64,000 bases of DNA from Xanthobacteraceae bacterium. Lineage in GTDB: Bacteria > Pseudomonadota > Alphaproteobacteria > Rhizobiales > Xanthobacteraceae. The notes beneath the pieces were generated by a model. It saw only the letters and a program-made list of their open reading frames with translations, did no database searches and was not told where the DNA came from. The position numbers and the translations under genes are program-made. The stretch spans positions 94,116 to 158,115 of the forward strand of contig JALHMF010000007.1 of assembly GCA_022844205.1 (NCBI GenBank). The letters run 5' to 3'. This document shows, piece by piece, positions 1-7,548 of this stretch; the stretch's first letter is position 1; each line of letters begins with the position of its first letter.

Positions 1-1
1 G

Positions 2-766
2 ACCGCCAAAATCGAAGCGCCGGCCGAAGCCCGCAAGCCCGTTGCATCGAACCACGCCGAGGTGCGCGAAGCAGTGATCGCCGAGCATGGCGAGCAATCT
101 TCCGCTCAGGTAAAATCATCCAATACCCCGGAAGTCAGCGCACAAGCGAAGGAAAACGCTTCGGTCAAACCGCTGGAACATGTGCCGGCACAATCCAATG
201 TCGAGAATTCGACGCCACGCCAGCAGATCGTGCCGCAGACGACGCCGGTATTGCCGGAGCCGGTTCGCGCGCTGGCGGGCAGCATTAATCCGGTCAATCT
301 TCGTGCCGCCAATGACGGCGAGGGCAATGCCGTGCAGGCGAATGCAGGCGCGCTGGGCGTGGAAATCGCGAGCCGTGCGCGCGACGGCGTCAAGCGCTTT
401 GACATCCGCCTCGACCCGCCGGAACTGGGCCGCGTCGAAGTGAAACTCGAGGTCGATGCGAACGGCAAGACCTCAACCAGAATGATCGTGGAGCGTCCCG
501 AAACGCTCGATCTTCTCCAGCGGGATGCGCGCAATCTGGAGCGCGCCCTGCAAGCGGCCGGCCTGCACACCGAAGAGGGCGGCCTTGAATTCTCCCTGCA
601 ACAGCAGGGACAGAACGATTTCGCGGATGCCGGTTCCGACCGCGGCTACGACCGCCGCGGCGACTTTCTTGCATCCGCCATCGAAGACGCCGAGCCCGCA
701 TCGCCCGCGATGGACCGTTATGCGCGGTCCGTTCTCGCGCGCGGCGGCGTGGATATCAGGATCTAG
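2..766 (+). CDS. fliK: Flagellar hook-length control protein FliK, C-terminal part (5' end outside window)
   Basis: The frame is open to the left edge, so only about 254 C-terminal residues are visible. The first part is low-complexity and rich in Ala, Gln, Val and Pro, like the linker of FliK. It is followed by a Flg_hook domain (roughly the last 130 residues) with the RFDIRLDPPELGRVEVKLEV-type signature that binds FlhB and switches export specificity from hook to filament. The stop lies 9 bp before flgD, so the two are probably co-transcribed. FliK diverges strongly outside this domain, so the call rests on the C-terminal signature and on flgD next door. Confidence 0.85.
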   Translation, partial: TAKIEAPAEARKPVASNHAEVREAVIAEHGEQSSAQVKSSNTPEVSAQAKENASVKPLEHVPAQSNVENSTPRQQIVPQTTPVLPEPVRALAGSINPVNLRAANDGEGNAVQANAGALGVEIASRARDGVKRFDIRLDPPELGRVEVKLEVDANGKTSTRMIVERPETLDLLQRDARNLERALQAAGLHTEEGGLEFSLQQQGQNDFADAGSDRGYDRRGDFLASAIEDAEPASPAMDRYARSVLARGGVDIRI

Positions 767-775
767 GAGCGCATC

Positions 776-1486
776 ATGGCGGTCACACCGGTCAATGGCT
801 CAGGCACTTCGGTTACCGGCACCAGCCGGCAGTCGCTGGTCAGCAACTTCGACACGTTTCTACAATTACTGACGACGCAGTTGCAGAACCAGAACCCGCT
901 CGATCCGCTGGATACCAACCAGTTTACCCAGCAACTCGTCCAGTTCGCGGGCGTCGAGCAGCAGCTCCGGCAGAACGAAAACCTGGAATCGCTGGTTGCC
1001 ATCGGCAAGAGCCAGCGCAACACCGACGCGCTCAATTTCGTCGGCGCCACGGTGACGGCCGCGGGCGATACCACCCAGCTTCAGGACAGCCTGGCCGTCT
1101 GGTACGTGACCTCGCCGAAACCGGCGCAGGCGAATATCACCATCACCAACAGCGAAGGCAGTGTCGTCTATGCCGGAACCTCGGCCATTGAAACGGGCAC
1201 GCAGCCCTATCAGTGGAATGGACGCACTTCGACGGGCACGATCGCGCCGTCCGGCACCTACAAGATCGCCATCAACGCGGTGGATACGGCGGGCCAGAAG
1301 GTTACGACTTCCACGAACTTCTCCGGCGTCGTGGACAGCGTCGATGTCTCCGGCGAGCAGCCCGTGCTGATGATCGGCGCCACGCTGATCAATATTGATC
1401 AGGTCCGCTCGGTGCGCAGGCCTACGCCGACGATCACCGGCAACCCAGGAACGACGGGCACAACCGGGACCACCGGTACGAACTGA
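776..1486 (+). CDS. flgD: Flagellar hook assembly (capping) protein FlgD
   Basis: 236 aa. The N-terminal region contains FLQLLTTQLQNQNPLDPLD, the hallmark of FlgD that directs its export and hook capping. A FlgD Ig/tudor-like middle follows (residues ~85-210, with TGTQPYQWNGRTSTG and a PSGTYKIAI strand). The last ~15 residues are a GTTGTTGTTGT low-complexity tail not needed by the family. An AGGAG ribosome site precedes the ATG. It follows fliK directly. FlgD is a scaffold on which FlgE hook subunits polymerise and is discarded when the hook is complete. Confidence 0.95.
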   Translation: MAVTPVNGSGTSVTGTSRQSLVSNFDTFLQLLTTQLQNQNPLDPLDTNQFTQQLVQFAGVEQQLRQNENLESLVAIGKSQRNTDALNFVGATVTAAGDTTQLQDSLAVWYVTSPKPAQANITITNSEGSVVYAGTSAIETGTQPYQWNGRTSTGTIAPSGTYKIAINAVDTAGQKVTTSTNFSGVVDSVDVSGEQPVLMIGATLINIDQVRSVRRPTPTITGNPGTTGTTGTTGTN

Positions 1487-1641
1487 TCCGTTCCAAAGCC
1501 GGACAGTGTTGCCAAATCTTTCTAGGAATTAACGGATTCCGCGCGGGTCCGCGAAACACTTTGGAAACACATACTTAGCGAAAAATTCACGCCTCACCAC
1601 TAGGTTCTGCCGATATTGGTAGTGCAGTGTGAGCGTAAAAA

Positions 1642-1917
1642 ATGACCGAGCCACAGCGCCCGAGAGCCAAGTATGTGATCGGGCCGGACGGTAGTCCCCT
1701 GACGATTGCCGACTTGCCGCCCCCAGGAACACGCCGGTGGGTTATCCGCCGGAAGGCTGAAGTTGTCGCCGCGGTTCGCGGCGGGCTTCTGTCGCTGGAA
1801 GAGGCTTGCAGTCGATACACGCTGACGGTGGAAGAATTCCTCGCCTGGCAGCAGTCGATCGACCGCCACGGTCTGGCCGGCCTGCGCACGACCCGTATCC
1901 AGCAATATCGCCAGTAA
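1642..1917 (+). CDS. sciP: SciP-like DUF1153 protein, CtrA inhibitor
   Basis: 91 aa, the usual SciP length. It carries the family's YVIGPDGSPLTIADLPPP opening and a helix-turn-helix core (residues ~30-75, with LSLEEACSRYTLTVEEFLAW). In Caulobacter, SciP binds the cell-cycle regulator CtrA and blocks its activation of target promoters. The gene sits 155 bp after flgD, and flagellar genes are classic CtrA targets. The 155-bp gap holds an AT-richer patch with TTAA elements but no full TTAA-N7-TTAA CtrA box that I could confirm. Confidence 0.88.
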   Translation: MTEPQRPRAKYVIGPDGSPLTIADLPPPGTRRWVIRRKAEVVAAVRGGLLSLEEACSRYTLTVEEFLAWQQSIDRHGLAGLRTTRIQQYRQ

Positions 1918-1947
1918 TTCTTTCGTTGTTTCGCCGCGTTGGCGGCC

Positions 1948-2793
1948 TCAGCTTCCAGCAAGACGCAAGAACACGATTCCGCCGACGATCAGCGCGAGTG
2001 CGGCCCAGCGTTTTGGACCGAACGGCTCCTTGAACAGGATCGCGCCGAGGATCGCCGCGAACAGCACCGATGTTTCGCGAAGCGAAGCGACAAGGCCGAT
2101 AGGCGCGCGTGTCATTGCCCAGGTGGCGATGGAATAAGAAACGATTGCGAAGATTCCACCGAGCAGGCCGATCCACCAGCCGGATTTCACTTCAGCCATA
2201 AAATCGCGGCGGGTGGCGAGCGCGATCAGAAACACCATCAGCCCAGCACCGAAGCACATCCATGAGACATATAGAGGCGCGTTCCCTGTGATGCGTGCGC
2301 CCAATCCGTCGATCAGCGTGTAGAGAACGATCACGCCCGCATTCAGGAAAGCGACCAACGCCGTGGCCCGGTTCAAGCCGCCCCGCACGAAAGCGTCGGC
2401 CGAGAGCGCGATAATTCCGAGGGCGATGGCGACGGCTGCAATCCAGCCGTTCAGCCCAAGCGTCTCGCCGATCAGCAGATATGCGAACATGGCGGTGAAG
2501 AGCGGAGCCGAGCCGCGCGTCAGCGGATAGGCGATGCCGAGATCGGTCGTGCGGTAGGCAAGGCCGATCAGCCCGAAATAGCCGACATGAATGATCGCGG
2601 AGGCGGCGATATAGGGCCAGGCTTCCGCCGGCGGGAGCGGAAAGGCCGCCATCACCGGCAGCCCCATCAGCCCAGTGCCAATCCCGACCAGCAGGGACGC
2701 AAGGAACTTGTCCTGCTGGCCCTTGATCAGCGCATTCCAGCTTGCGTGGATCAGCGCGCCCAACAGGACCGCGGCAAGGACGAATGTGCTCAA
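1948..2793 (-). CDS. EamA/DMT-superfamily permease
   Basis: 281 aa, almost wholly hydrophobic, with about ten transmembrane helices arranged as two EamA repeats (residues ~5-135 and ~150-280). Motifs typical of drug/metabolite transporters include an early HASWNALIKG and the RETSVLFAAILGAILFKE segment in the second repeat. The start appears to be TTG; the first helix begins immediately after it, so little sequence can be missing. The substrate cannot be told from sequence. It converges on sciP with 30 bp between the stops and stands alone on its strand. Confidence 0.85.
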   Translation of the reverse strand: MSTFVLAAVLLGALIHASWNALIKGQQDKFLASLLVGIGTGLMGLPVMAAFPLPPAEAWPYIAASAIIHVGYFGLIGLAYRTTDLGIAYPLTRGSAPLFTAMFAYLLIGETLGLNGWIAAVAIALGIIALSADAFVRGGLNRATALVAFLNAGVIVLYTLIDGLGARITGNAPLYVSWMCFGAGLMVFLIALATRRDFMAEVKSGWWIGLLGGIFAIVSYSIATWAMTRAPIGLVASLRETSVLFAAILGAILFKEPFGPKRWAALALIVGGIVFLRLAGS

Positions 2794-2917
2794 AGCGGAA
2801 AATTCCGTGTGATGATTCTGCCACGCACGGACATGGATTAGCGAATTGTGGCGCGGGGAGCGAGCCTGCCTTAATAGCGCGCTTTGCGGCTTGCCATGGA
2901 GGCGCTAGATTCAACGC

Positions 2918-3496
2918 ATGGACGACACGGGGAAGGTAAAACTGCCGGCGGCGTCGCCGCTCAAGGACGCGATCCGCAGCGCCCGCATCGAAGCGGCGGA
3001 GCGTTCGGCTGTGGTTGTGGACCTGCGCGACGCGGAAGCGGCGCGACTGGAATTGCTCAATGACGCGCTCGATCCGCTGTTCAAGGAAATCGCGCCGGAA
3101 CACCTCGACGTATTCGATCGCGGCATTTCGGCCGGTTCGACGCCGCGGCTGTGGATCGACATGGTGACCCATGTCGCGATGGGCCGCGACAAGCGTACAT
3201 ACCGTTTGCTTCAGGATGGCGTGCATGGCCGCCGCCTGATCGCTGAATCGCCCGAGGCCGAGACGATGGCAGCGGCGATCACGCAGTATGTAGCCCGCAG
3301 GCTCGTTGCGCGCGAGCAGATGATCGTGGGCATGGCGTCGGAGAGTGAAAAGCCGATCGCCGCGAAAGTGATGGAGCCTGATAAGCGCACCGGCGGCGGT
3401 ACCGCGTTCTTTCTGTTTCTTGTCGGCCTCGCGCTCGGCGGGGCCGCCGTGTACGGCCTGATCGCAAACGGCAAATTGCCGCTCGTGATGCACTGA
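2918..3496 (+). CDS. Conserved hypothetical protein with C-terminal membrane anchor
   Basis: 192 aa. Residues 1-150 are soluble and charged. They look mostly helical and include RLWIDMVTHVAMGRDKRTYR and RRLIAESPEAE. A single transmembrane helix (about residues 163-183, FFLFLVGLALGGAAVYGLI) is followed by a ten-residue tail, so the protein is probably tail-anchored with the bulk in the cytoplasm. There is no signal peptide and no enzyme motif. The stop abuts that of the convergent phosphoesterase (TGATCA). Function unknown; I recall similar proteins only as hypotheticals in Hyphomicrobiales. Confidence 0.75.
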   Translation: MDDTGKVKLPAASPLKDAIRSARIEAAERSAVVVDLRDAEAARLELLNDALDPLFKEIAPEHLDVFDRGISAGSTPRLWIDMVTHVAMGRDKRTYRLLQDGVHGRRLIAESPEAETMAAAITQYVARRLVAREQMIVGMASESEKPIAAKVMEPDKRTGGGTAFFLFLVGLALGGAAVYGLIANGKLPLVMH

Positions 3497-4381
3497 TCAG
3501 ATCAGTTTTCTCGAGCCGGTCTCAGCAAAACCGCAGTCCGGCTGAACCTGTCTGGTTTTCATTTCGCAGGTCCAGGCACCCGGTTCGCCGCCGATTTCAT
3601 AGAGATTGAACGCAGCACCTCCGTGCCTGTCGTTATGCGGTGCCGATGCGGATGTCACCTGCACGACCGGCACGCGGCCGGTCACGCCCTTCAGGGTGTT
3701 GAGCGCGGCGACGTGGTCGTGACCGGAGAGGATCAGTTCGGCTCCATATTCCTTAATGACTTTTCGGAATTGGCGCGCATCGACAAGACGCCTGAGCCAT
3801 GAACGCCGACCTGCCGGCGGATGATGGATCAGAACGACCCGAAAGAGATTCCTGGCCTCGGTTTCAGCCAGAGCGCTTGCGAGACGCCGCAACTGCGCGC
3901 GTCCGAGTTTTCCCGTTGCAAAGAACGGCAGCGTCGGCACCGCGGTGGAAAGGCCGATGAGCGCCACGCCGCCGCGCTCGCGCACAAAGGGGAATCCGTA
4001 TTCGTCGCGGATGTCTCCCTCCAGATACCGCTGCCAGGCCGTCATGTATTTCGATTCCGCGCCGCGCACATAGTTGTCGTGGTTGCCCGGAATGACGGTG
4101 ACGCGATCGGCCGCGCCAAGCTGACCCAGCAATTCGCGCCCGTTTCCGAATTCCGCGTCGAGTGCCAGATTGGCGAGATCGCCCGTAAGCGCGATGTGGT
4201 CCGGATTCTGCGCCAGGAGATCGCGCACGAGCGCGTTCAGCACCTCGCGACTGTGCCAGTTGCCGCGCCGCAACTTCCAGTTCAGAAAGCCGGTGATCCG
4301 CTTGCCGAACAGCGACAGCAACGCGGCCCGCGGCAGCGGCGGAATATGCGGGTCCGAAAGATGGGCAAGAACGAATTTCAA
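3497..4381 (-). CDS. Calcineurin-like metallophosphoesterase
   Basis: 294 aa. The metal-ligand blocks occur in family order: SDPH (residue ~9), TGDLAN (~66), GNHDN (~97), IHHPP (~185) and SGHDH (~220). These build a dinuclear centre that cleaves phosphomonoesters or phosphodiesters. The overall form resembles CpdA/3',5'-cAMP phosphodiesterase-like proteins, but the substrate is not decidable. The start seems to be TTG, because no ATG or GTG precedes the first strand (KFVLAHLSDPH). There is no signal peptide, so it should be cytoplasmic. Confidence 0.88.
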   Translation of the reverse strand: MKFVLAHLSDPHIPPLPRAALLSLFGKRITGFLNWKLRRGNWHSREVLNALVRDLLAQNPDHIALTGDLANLALDAEFGNGRELLGQLGAADRVTVIPGNHDNYVRGAESKYMTAWQRYLEGDIRDEYGFPFVRERGGVALIGLSTAVPTLPFFATGKLGRAQLRRLASALAETEARNLFRVVLIHHPPAGRRSWLRRLVDARQFRKVIKEYGAELILSGHDHVAALNTLKGVTGRVPVVQVTSASAPHNDRHGGAAFNLYEIGGEPGAWTCEMKTRQVQPDCGFAETGSRKLI

Positions 4382-4456
4382 AGATTTGCTTTCGTTGCGG
4401 GCTGCACACTAATGCCAAACAGGACGAAACCCGCAAGCTCGCTCTAAAATGTACCC

Positions 4457-4903
4457 ATGATTCGAAAACTGCTGCATTTTTACTGGCGTTTCTCGCGCGG
4501 GCTGACGATCGGCGTGCGCGCGGCGATTTTCGATTCCGAGGGCCGTGTTTTTCTGGTCCGTCACGGCTATTTGCCCGGCTGGCATCTGCCAGGCGGCGGG
4601 GTGGAAGCGGGTGAGGGCTTCGAGGAGGCGCTCGCGCGCGAGATCGCCGAAGAGGCGAATGTGGTGAATGCGAAATCACCGCGCCTGCTTGGAATTTTCC
4701 AGAATCGCATGGCGACAAAGCGCGACCACGTCGCGGTCTATGTGGTGCGGGAGTTCGAATGGAAAGGACCGTTGACGCCGACTTTTGAAATTCTGGAATC
4801 CGGCTTCTACGCACCGGACCGGCTGCCCGAAGGCGTCACGGCGGGCACGCGGCGGCGGATCGACGAAATCCTTAATGGCATTCCAGTCAGCCAAATCTGG
4901 TGA
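4457..4903 (+). CDS. Nudix hydrolase
   Basis: 148 aa. A complete Nudix box lies at residues ~49-71 (GGGVEAGEGFEEALAREI followed by AEEANV), matching GX5EX7REUXEEXGU apart from Ala for the last Gly. Such enzymes hydrolyse nucleoside diphosphates linked to another moiety, using Mg held by the box glutamates. A basic aromatic N-terminus precedes the domain. Its stop overlaps the next gene's GTG start (GTGA), so it is probably translationally coupled to the GNAT gene. Confidence 0.9.
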   Translation: MIRKLLHFYWRFSRGLTIGVRAAIFDSEGRVFLVRHGYLPGWHLPGGGVEAGEGFEEALAREIAEEANVVNAKSPRLLGIFQNRMATKRDHVAVYVVREFEWKGPLTPTFEILESGFYAPDRLPEGVTAGTRRRIDEILNGIPVSQIW

Positions 4904-5481
4904 TTTCGATGCTTCCAATGGACCCGGTGCCGGGGCCATGTTATCCGGCGGCTTCCACGGAGCATTCCTTGGCCGACCTCTCGCTCATCATTTCGCCCGA
5001 ACAGCCAGACGACGACGTTCAGATCGAGAAGCTGTCGGAGCGCACCTTCGGCCCGGGCCGCTTCGCGCGCACGGCGTATCGCCTGCGTGAGGGGCATTCG
5101 CATTTGCGCGAGTTTTCCTTTACGGCGCGGATCGGTACCCTGCTCGTCGGTTCGGTTCGCCTTGCGCCGGTTCTGATCGGAAAATCGAAGGCGATGCTGC
5201 TCGGCCCGCTCACGGTGGAGCCGCCGTTCCGCAGCCGCGGGATCGGCCGCGCGCTGATCGAGGCGTCGCTGGAGACGGCGAAGAAAGCCGGCGTGAAACT
5301 TGTGCTGCTGGTGGGCGATGAGCCTTACTATGGCCGGCTTGGTTTCAAGCGCGTCGAAAAGGGCAAGGTACGGATGCCGGGGCCGGTCGATCCTGAGCGC
5401 ATCCTGATCGCGGAAATCGTGCCGGGTGCGTTTGAAAGTGTCGAAGGTAAAGTCAGGCCCGATTGGGATGCGATCAAATAG
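4900..5481 (+). CDS. GNAT-family N-acetyltransferase
   Basis: 193 aa from the GTG that overlaps the previous stop; ATGs at 4909 and 4918 are alternatives and the domain is unaffected. The acetyl-CoA pocket is visible as VEPPFRSRGIGRALIEASLE (R-x-x-G-x-G/A motif), followed by the LVLLVGDEPYYGRLGF strand-helix typical of the YhbS-like branch. Substrate unknown. Downstream, the oppositely oriented MoxR-cluster operon ends only 3 bp away. Confidence 0.88.
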   Translation: MISMLPMDPVPGPCYPAASTEHSLADLSLIISPEQPDDDVQIEKLSERTFGPGRFARTAYRLREGHSHLREFSFTARIGTLLVGSVRLAPVLIGKSKAMLLGPLTVEPPFRSRGIGRALIEASLETAKKAGVKLVLLVGDEPYYGRLGFKRVEKGKVRMPGPVDPERILIAEIVPGAFESVEGKVRPDWDAIK

Positions 5482-5484
5482 TTC

Positions 5485-7548
5485 TTAACGCCCTTCGCGG
5501 ATCCACGCCGCCGCGATGCCCGCGAGCAGCAGAAACAATCCGGAAATTCCCGCGAACAGTGGAAACAATCCAAGCCCGCGCACGATGCTGGCGTCGCGCA
5601 TCTTCAGGCCCATCCAGTCCGGTCCGGAAAAACGCTCGCCTGAACGCACCGCGAGCACGCGGGGCGCTGCCTGACCGAGATCCGAGAGCCGCAGCACGCC
5701 ACCGCCGGTCGCGGCGGCGAGCGGAGCCAGTACGTCCCTGGTGCTGGTGACTTCGGCGAACTCGCGCGGGTTGATTGGACCGACATTCACCAGCGCGTTC
5801 AGCGCGCCGTCGGTCGCGCGCCACAGGCCGAGTTCGTTTGCCTCGGTTATTGCGCGGAAGATGCCGGGATCGGCGAGTTTCATGTCCAGCGTCCGCGTGG
5901 CGCCGGAGGGTGCCGTCACCGTCACCGGCGGCGCCTTTTCCTGCATGGTGCGGCGCTCGACCACGAGATCGCGGCCGCGCGAGAGCATCACGAGGCGTTC
6001 TTCCTCGAGGTCCGGCTCCTTCATCAGCCAGTGCGACAGCTTGCGCAGGAGATCGAGATGCGGACCGCCGCCCTCGAAGCCGCGCGCCCAGAGCCAGATG
6101 TGATCCGAAAGCAAAAGCGCCACGCGGCCTTCATTGTGCCGCGAGAGCACCAGCAGCGGCGTGTTGTTCGGCCCGTTCATGATCGTCGTGCCGCCTTCCG
6201 AGCGCGCATCGACGGCGCGATACCAGTTGCTCCATTGCGGCGGCGATGCCTCGGAGCCGGGCAGCGCGCGCGTCACCGGATGGCGGCGGCCTTCGTCGGT
6301 GAGTTGCGCGCGGAAGCCGCCTTCGGAGATGCGCCCGCTTGGCTCGCCCGGCAGCACGTTGGCGAGCGGCGAGCGGAAGATGGAATTGGCGCCGGCATAT
6401 TCCGGGCCGGCGGCAACCAGGATCGCGCCGCCCTCGCGCACATAGCGGACGATGTTGTCGAAATAGATCAGCGGCAGCACGCCCTGCTGCGCGTAGCGGT
6501 CGAAGATGATCAGGTTGAATTCCTTGATCTTCTGCTGGAACAGCTCGCGCGTCGGGAAAGCGATCAAGGAGAGTTCGTTGATCGGCGTGCCGTCCTGCTT
6601 TTCCGGTGGACGCAGAATGGTGAAGTGGACCAGATCGACATTGGCATCGGACTTGAGAAGGTTGCGCCAGGTGCGCTCGCCCGAATGTGGCTCGCCGGAG
6701 ACGAGCAGCACGCGCAGCTTTTCGCGGACGCCCTCGATCGTAAGTGCGGCGCGATTGTTGAGCGGGGTGAGTTCGCCCTCCAGCGGGGAGGCCTCGATCT
6801 CGACGATGTTCGGACCGGCGTGGGAAATCTCCACCGGAATTTCCATCGGCGCGCCCGCCGTCGCGGTGGTGCGCGAGATCACATCGCCGTCGCGGCGGAT
6901 GATGACGTTGACGCGCGCGCCACGCGGCGCGCCTTCATCCTCGATGCGATAGCCGACCACCTGTCGCTGGCCGACTATGCCAAAGCGCGGCGTCGCGGTC
7001 AGCACGACGCGGCGGTCGCGTTCGTCGTCACGCCCGGTGATGAGCGCGTGAACCGGCGCGGAGAATCCGAGCAGCGATGGCGGCGGCACGTCATGCACGC
7101 GGCCGTCGGTGACGAGGATGGCACCCGCGACGCGGTCCGGCGGCACGTCGGAGAGGGCAGCACCCAGACCCGCGAACAGCCGCGTGCCGTCGCTCTCGCC
7201 GTCGCTGGCGCCGGCTTCCACGACCCGCACTTCAAGACCCGGTATGCGGCCGAGCCGTTCCATGAGCGCTTCGCGCGCCGCTTCGGTTGCCTGTATGCGG
7301 TCGCCAAAGCGCTGGCTGGTGCTGCGGTCGAGTACGACCGCGGCCACGACGGGCAAGGGTTCTCTGTCCTCGCGTGTGAAAGAGGGATTGGCGAGCGCCA
7401 GAACGCCGAGCGTCAGTGCCAGCGCGCGCATGATTGCGCCACGCGTGCGGGAGATGAGTGGCAGCAGCGCCACGATCAGCGCGACGATGCAGACGCCGAT
7501 CAGGATCGGTGTCGAGACCAGCGGATCGAACGCGAGTCCGAAATTCAC
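5485..7548 (-). CDS. Large membrane protein with VWA-like and glutamine-amidotransferase-like regions (last gene of MoxR operon)
   Basis: 687 aa. Two transmembrane helices sit at the N-terminus (residues ~12-32 and ~40-57) and one at the C-terminus (~660-682), so the large middle part should face the periplasm. Residues ~65-180 (VVAAVVLDRSTSQRFGDRIQ to GAILVTDG) resemble a von Willebrand A-like fold, and ~275-500 (LRVLLVSGEPHSGERTWRNL onward) resemble the class I glutamine-amidotransferase-like domains found in such proteins. The GTG start overlaps the previous stop by 4 bp. The role is probably scaffolding in the MoxR system; no catalytic triad was confirmed. Confidence 0.75.
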   Translation of the reverse strand: MNFGLAFDPLVSTPILIGVCIVALIVALLPLISRTRGAIMRALALTLGVLALANPSFTREDREPLPVVAAVVLDRSTSQRFGDRIQATEAAREALMERLGRIPGLEVRVVEAGASDGESDGTRLFAGLGAALSDVPPDRVAGAILVTDGRVHDVPPPSLLGFSAPVHALITGRDDERDRRVVLTATPRFGIVGQRQVVGYRIEDEGAPRGARVNVIIRRDGDVISRTTATAGAPMEIPVEISHAGPNIVEIEASPLEGELTPLNNRAALTIEGVREKLRVLLVSGEPHSGERTWRNLLKSDANVDLVHFTILRPPEKQDGTPINELSLIAFPTRELFQQKIKEFNLIIFDRYAQQGVLPLIYFDNIVRYVREGGAILVAAGPEYAGANSIFRSPLANVLPGEPSGRISEGGFRAQLTDEGRRHPVTRALPGSEASPPQWSNWYRAVDARSEGGTTIMNGPNNTPLLVLSRHNEGRVALLLSDHIWLWARGFEGGGPHLDLLRKLSHWLMKEPDLEEERLVMLSRGRDLVVERRTMQEKAPPVTVTAPSGATRTLDMKLADPGIFRAITEANELGLWRATDGALNALVNVGPINPREFAEVTSTRDVLAPLAAATGGGVLRLSDLGQAAPRVLAVRSGERFSGPDWMGLKMRDASIVRGLGLFPLFAGISGLFLLLAGIAAAWIREGR

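Noticed and set aside
1487..1641. CtrA-binding box before sciP
   Set aside because: A TTAAC half-site is present but the full TTAA-N7-TTAA pattern is not; not enough to call.
2192..3493. A 433-codon minus-strand frame across the permease and the tail-anchored gene
   Set aside because: Its sequence is the out-of-frame translation of the permease and the antisense of the plus-strand gene; both real genes have coherent membrane patterns.
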